A DNA stretch of 64,000 nucleotides from assembly GCA_026874595.1 (NCBI GenBank), contig CM049306.1, forward strand, positions 84,034,142 through 84,098,141. Direction: 5' to 3'. Every line of letters starts with the position of its first letter. Position 1 is the stretch's first letter. The notes under the pieces are model-generated. The model made no database searches. It saw nothing but the letters and a program-made list of their open reading frames with translations, and was not told the DNA's origin. Of the stretch, positions 13,701 to 20,000 are shown one piece after another. This DNA is from Sipunculus nudus (taxonomy: Eukaryota > Annelida > Sipuncula > Golfingiida > Sipunculidae). The position numbers and the translations under genes were made by a program.

Positions 13701-16700
13701 GGCCTTCCCATCTTTGGTTTCTTGGATGGATCTATGAGTCCTTCCTTGAAAATCTTGGGAACGTTCCTTCCAGTCCTGAAATTTGTGCTACAAAGTTCAT
13801 GATACACTGCATCAAATGCGTGTAGGTCCTGAGTAAATGTTACTCTTGCTTTGATGATAGTTGCCCAGTCATCTTTTCGATCATTACAGTGATTTAGTAT
13901 AGACCTATCAAAATCTAAGGTCCGGACCGGAATTAATACATGGTCTTTTTTCTTTCCACTGTACTTATCAGGTTGTCCGCAGAGTACACAATGGTCCTGG
14001 TATGAAAATGCGGGGCTTTCTGAGCGAAGAGTACGATTTAAGTCACTTAGATCTGGGCTATCTGATACCCGCCTCCGTTTGAATTTATTTATCTCATTTT
14101 TGTTAGTGTGTTTATGTCTACAGTCCACATGCACCTTGTCACCAGGTTTCACTTCAATTTCAACTTCTCGTTCCAGATTTGCTTTGGCAATCCCTATGCA
14201 TCCTTTTTCTGTCAATGTTGCTGTAGGTTTCCCATCACCAAGGTACTCTCCACATAGGGCACACTTCTCGGCCATACTGTAAACAAAGAAACACTTATGC
14301 CTGTCTGACTAAGAAATGCCATATTGCTATCTGTTGGTATACATGTACATTTATAGGAAACATTTAAAGAAAACAATGAAAAAGTTAGCCCACTAAGGTA
14401 TCCTCACGATAACCATACTACTCATTGTTCTTTTATGTAATTTGAAGTTCCCAAAAGAGAAATTGATAACTTTAGGCCTTACAACCATGGTGGAGCTGTT
14501 TGGGGGGGGGGGGGGGGGGGGGAGAGTAGTACATGTTACACCTATAGGGAGGCTGCCAATCCTTTTTACTAAGTCCATGTGAAAGATCACCCCAAAAAAC
14601 GGGGTTCAGTACAAATGAACACTCCTGGTCTAATCTACATAGCATTTATAGCTAAAAATGTACTTAGGGATCAGATACTGTAAATGAACTAGCTCAAAAT
14701 AACTGATTAAAACAGTCTTCTACACATCACTTTGACTTACCTTTAAATATGTTATCTGGGGGTATCTAAGAATAACTGTGAATGGATTTGAAGCCTGAAA
14801 AGAGAAATAATGTTCTTTAAATCAGAAACTCTGTGTCATGATAGCCATGGTGGAGTTATTTTGGGGTAGGGTAGTTCATGTTACACCTATAGGGAGGCCC
14901 CAATCTTTTTTTTACCAAGTCCACGTGAAAGATCGCCTAAAAAAACATAGGTTTTGATATAAATGATACACTTGTGGTCAACTCCTCATATCTGTTATGG
15001 CTGAAAATGTATACCTAGGAATCGGGTACAGAAAGCGAACTTCCTTGATATAACTGGTCAAAACACATTCTTCCACTCATTCCATTGATTTACATTTTTG
15101 ATATGTTATTTGGGGGTATCCTAGGATAACTTTGCAGCAAGTTTTGTTTCTATTGCAATTAGTGGTACGTTTGGCCCTTTTTTGCGCTATTTTGACTAGC
15201 CTATATTACCTGATGTGTTGGGACAGTTGTGTAGGACTTGGTCAGGGACAGGTTCTCCATTTAGTGAGTATGAACCTTGCTAGGTTCGAATAGTCTGAGA
15301 TTGATACACAAGCATACTTCTGCTGGGATTGTGTGGGATGGGTTTTCCAAGGAGGGAGGTGACATGGGTGGAGTTCAGTTTCTGATTGATGGTGGTGCAA
15401 CAGCCCTTTCATGTCAAATTTCTCAAACTTTATGGGACAATCTGGAAAAGAACCCCCACCTTATGACATACTTTGATTCGCTCATGACAGATCAAAACTA
15501 CAAATGGCTGTTTCTGAGGCATGATCTCTGGGAAGTTATGTGACAACAGTTGAGTGCCACCATCATCAGTTATGATTTAGATTTTGCCAATATTACTGTC
15601 AGTGATAAACCTATCCATGGAGTCAACAGTTATTGCAATCATGATTTATCAGATACAAAATAATGCTGATGGTATTAACAAAATGGTAGTGATATTCAAG
15701 AGAAGGTGCCTGGGCAGATCAGAATAAGTCTACTGTGTACCCACAAGAGTCCCTGATGTCCCTCAACTGAGAACCATAAAGTCATTATGTGAGATAGAGA
15801 AAGGAAACTTGTGCATCACACAGTATGTCCTGATATAAAATGCAATGGTTTAATTTATCTAGATTTAAGAGTCAGTCAGAATTATTTTCTATTATTTCTG
15901 TGGCCTTATTCAGTATGTAATCTGTTATGTTTCTTTTCAGGAGGCACATGCAGAGTCTTTGGGACAGGGCTGTTCATTTCCTGATGGCTAATGACTCCCG
16001 TATCAGCATTGAAACACAGACGATACAGGGGGAAGATTTTGACGTGTGGCGCTGGATCCAGGTGAGTCTGGGGATTAAGGTACCATCAGATCAGCAGCCA
16101 AAGTTATTTTACTCAGATATGCTTTTGTGTCAACTTTCAGTAAACATGGAGTGATTGTACACAGTTGTTTGTTTATAACATGAATGGCCCTTTAATAAAA
16201 TTTCATGAACCAGCTTGTTCAGTATTGCCTTTGTACAGGCCTGAAAATGTTGGGTTACAGACTGTTGATACTTCTTTAATCCAGATGTAATTGTATTATA
16301 CACCATTACCACTCTTGACTTGGTTTTAATGATTTAACATTTTCTTACAGCCCTCATGTGCAAATGGAAACAAGGTGTGGCAAGGACAAGGTGAGCTAGT
16401 TATTAAATGTCTAAAAATGTCACAGACAAAATTATTGTAATTGTCACAAATCAAATCAGAATAAAATATATATATATATATAAAATAAATATATATATAT
16501 ATATAATTTATTTTGAAATGTTAATTTAGATAAAAGTGCTTTATGATAAATTCATATACCATTAATTACCTCCGAGACATCAGAAATGTTATTGACTTCT
16601 TCATGTTGATGGTGAAATTCATCTTCCAGGAATTTTTAGTTTACCACTTTCTCTGTACATGCCACACACAGTGGTTAATGGTTAAATGCATGCTTTAACG

Positions 16701-16986
16701 GGTTTTGCCACCAGGCCAAGATTGTTTGGACCCATTAGAGAAGGGTATCACAGAATTCAAAATTTTCAAAAGCCTACACTCATTTGTCTGAACATTCTTG
16801 GCTGTGTGCCAACTGCCTGGTGGCAAAACCCACAAATCATGCCAAAGCAAGAACTGATTATGTGCAAAGATTTACAGAACAATTGCAGGATATGCATAAG
16901 GAGTTTAAATTTGCTGCAGTGTAAGCTCAAGCTCTCTCTCTCTCTCTTTTTCTCTCTCTCACTCTCACTTTCTCTCTCTCACTCTC

Positions 16987-17082
<96 letters not shown>

Positions 17083-20000
17083 AACCATATTCTTAGTGGA
17101 TGGAAATTGAGTGAAATCCAGTCACCCAAGTTGACCATTTATATATTTACAGGTATAAATAAACTGGTTACTGAGAACTTCATTTTAATTTATTGACTGG
17201 TTGTTAATTTGACAGCATTTGGGGAGAACCGAGACTCCAGCTTCAACATACTGCCTTTCACGCCCACTACATGCCTCAAGATCAGAAACATGTTCGACCA
17301 GGATGTGTGAGTAATGAGCATTTCAGTTAAATATGTACACAGAAAGAAAGCTGTCTTCTTAGAGGATATGCTGTGTGATTATCTGGAAATGGGATGCAAG
17401 TATTTGAGCACAACTAGGCATTGCCCTGGCTAGTGATTCAGTAGATTTCTGAAGTCATTTTTGCCAGTGCACTGGTTACTCAGTGCTGAAAATGACGCAG
17501 AATCTACTCTCATTCAGTAAGATATGTTGCTATGCAAAGAAATAAGAAATTAAAAGTTGGTAAATTTGGAGCCATTTTTAATACTGTAAGCTAAAAGTAT
17601 GTACTGGCAGAATCAAATTTAATTTCAGTCATTTTATGATAAAGAAAGGTAAACCTTGTTGTTAATTTATTTTTATTTTTCTATCAGTTGTATTGGCGGT
17701 TCCTGTTTTTTATGCAATTTGGTGATCCAGACAACATTATCCACAGTTCCTGAATAAAAATGTGAGTACATGTATGTGAATTATATATGTATGAGTATAT
17801 ATGACTTTGGTATTTTCAGGGAATGTGGTGAGGAATGGCCCATTAGGATCCAGGATGCCATATTAGAGAAATGTGGTAGCAATCATCAGATTGTCCACAT
17901 TGCAGTAGATAAGAATTCTAAAGAGGTCAGTCATTACTGTTATCATTTTTTTAGCAAAGCTGACTATAAGTCATCTGAGCTATAGTGTTGGTCCTTTGTC
18001 TGTTGTCTGTCCATCGGGCAGGACGTTTGTTAACAGGGCATGTTTTTTAACCCTTAGCCCTATGAATCCGAAATTTGACATAGTGTTAGATGTCCCCTTC
18101 TACCAAACCTGAAACTGGGTTACTGCGACTTTGTTCCATTGAAAAATTAAGGAAAAACCTTGTTTTCCAGTAAAAACCGATTGTTACCCTCCCAAAATTA
18201 TGAAAACTGCTGTTGTTAAACTATTCATATAACCATTCCTGCATATATTTCCTTTGTACTTGCCAGAAATTAGGCAATAATTAGAAAATAAGGTTTATGG
18301 TTATAAAATCTGAAATTTGAAAGGAATTGGCAAAAAGAGGTATTTTTTATTCAAGTGTTCATACAGCATGTCAAGTGTTGTTAACATCAAGCCAACCTAG
18401 TCCAGTGGTCTGCACTGAGAGCTGCATCCCTCATCTCTGTTATGTAATATGTTTTATTCCAGACATCTCCCCCTGCCCTCCCCTAAACTAGATGAATGTT
18501 ATAATTTTCTATATTTAATTCATTCATTAGCAATTTAGCCTGTGGCTAGACTGCCGGCAAGGTCAATTTTCCCTGCTAGCTGTTTAACCACTTCCCTTTT
18601 TATATACCCGTCTAAGACAGGACGTGTTATGGTATACGCACAGTCCATTCATCAGTCTGTCTGTCCATCCGTAAACTGCCATAACTCGCCAAACTCACAA
18701 TAACTACTTACAGATAAATTATTGGCCTGAGTTCGATCAATTGAAAAAATCCATGCTTATTTAATAAGGTCAGAAGGCTACTTTGTGGTGTCACCATGAT
18801 ATCTTACAAGGAAAACAATGGATTTTGATAAAACTCAATACAAATATAAATCAAAATAATATCTCCTCTAAGTTTGATTTCTATCAAAATCCACAGCTCT
18901 TTAATGAGGTCAGAGGTCACCAGACTGGGGCCACCATGGTGAATTACTGAAAATCTTGTGGATTTTCATGAAACTCATCATACATATTTACCAATAGAAT
19001 TTTAAACCTCAATTAAATTCTCAGCAAAATTCACAAATAATTAAGGAGGTCATAGGTCACCAGGCTGCTTTGTACAGGGTTATTTGTGGTGGCACAGTGA
19101 TAACATATAAGGAATATGTTGCGTTCTGATGAAATTCAACAGAAATATTAATCAATATAATACTTCACCTGAGTTTGATTCAGAGCAAAATCCATGCATA
19201 TTTAATGAGGTCAGAGTTCACCAGAATTTTCCTGCACCATGGTGACTTACCAAAAACATGTATTTTGATGACACTCATTATAAATATTTACCAATAGAGT
19301 TTGTCACCTGAATTACATTCTAAGCAAAATTTGCCCAAATCTAATGAGGTCAGAGGTCACCAGATATGCGATGGGCACATAATGCACCATCTGTGGTGCT
19401 CTTTGTTTCGTTTTGGATTATTAAATGGTTAACAGAGCTTAGAATATAAAAAAAACTTAGGAGCTTATTTCTCAGGAACCACTGGGTGGATTGTTATGAA
19501 ACATGGTATAATGGTATGCCTTCCAACCAAGTCCTGCATGAGGTCAGTCTTACCATACTTGCAAAGGTACTACATACCTCTCCAGTTTAAATTGAGACAT
19601 GTACAGATATACATCCATGTGAGAACACATTTTTCATACTTGTTACTGTTACCACCCATAAACACTGTTCTTTTGGTCGAGGGCTTTTGTCAGCTTCTGC
19701 TGATATTCTAGTTTTAACTTTGTTATCAAGTTTAGTTTATGCTCATTTGAAAATGGAAAATTTTATTTTTTTTACAGCATTTTATTTCAGTTAGTAAATA
19801 AAATGTGTATCCTTATGCTTCAGCTCAAGTCCATTATTCTATAGTTTGCTTTTAAGCTCAGCTGACTATAAGTCATCTGAGCTATAGCCGTGGTCCATTG
19901 TCCGTCGTCCGTCTGTCCGTCCGTCCATAGATGTGGCATGTTTTGAAACCGTAAGACCTAGGAATCCAAAATTCAGCATAATGCTAGATGTCCCCAAGAT

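Larger units (their letters stand above)
9113..15203 (-). mobile_element. Complete Academ-like DNA transposon in LEMD3 intron
   Basis: Left end TAGGCTGGTCAAAATAG (from 9113) and right end reverse-complemented TAGGCTAGTCAAAATAG (from 15203) are matching termini. Inside them both arms share GTACCACTAATTGCAA, an AACATATT/CAAAAATGTAA block, a GGAGTGG-like block and CCTATGTTTT plus GCGATCT. The flanks give TAT as a 3-bp target duplication (9110-9112, 15204-15206). If the element starts one base further in, the duplication is ATATT. The single large ORF is on the - strand, antisense to the host gene. A short duplication, TIRs and an XPG-nuclease-bearing transposase fit the Academ superfamily as I recall it. 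Removing it leaves a host intron of about 0.8 kb. Confidence 0.85.

Noticed and set aside
9893-14275. Host gene nested in LEMD3 intron 6
   Set aside because: Matching inverted termini and a target duplication bracket the ORF, so a transposon explains it better.
15277-15300. tRNA gene suggested by GGTTCGAATAG
   Set aside because: No paired acceptor or anticodon stems and no A box at the right distance.
16931-17084. Open frame ending in long Leu-Ser and Ile-Tyr runs
   Set aside because: Translation of the CT and TA microsatellite.
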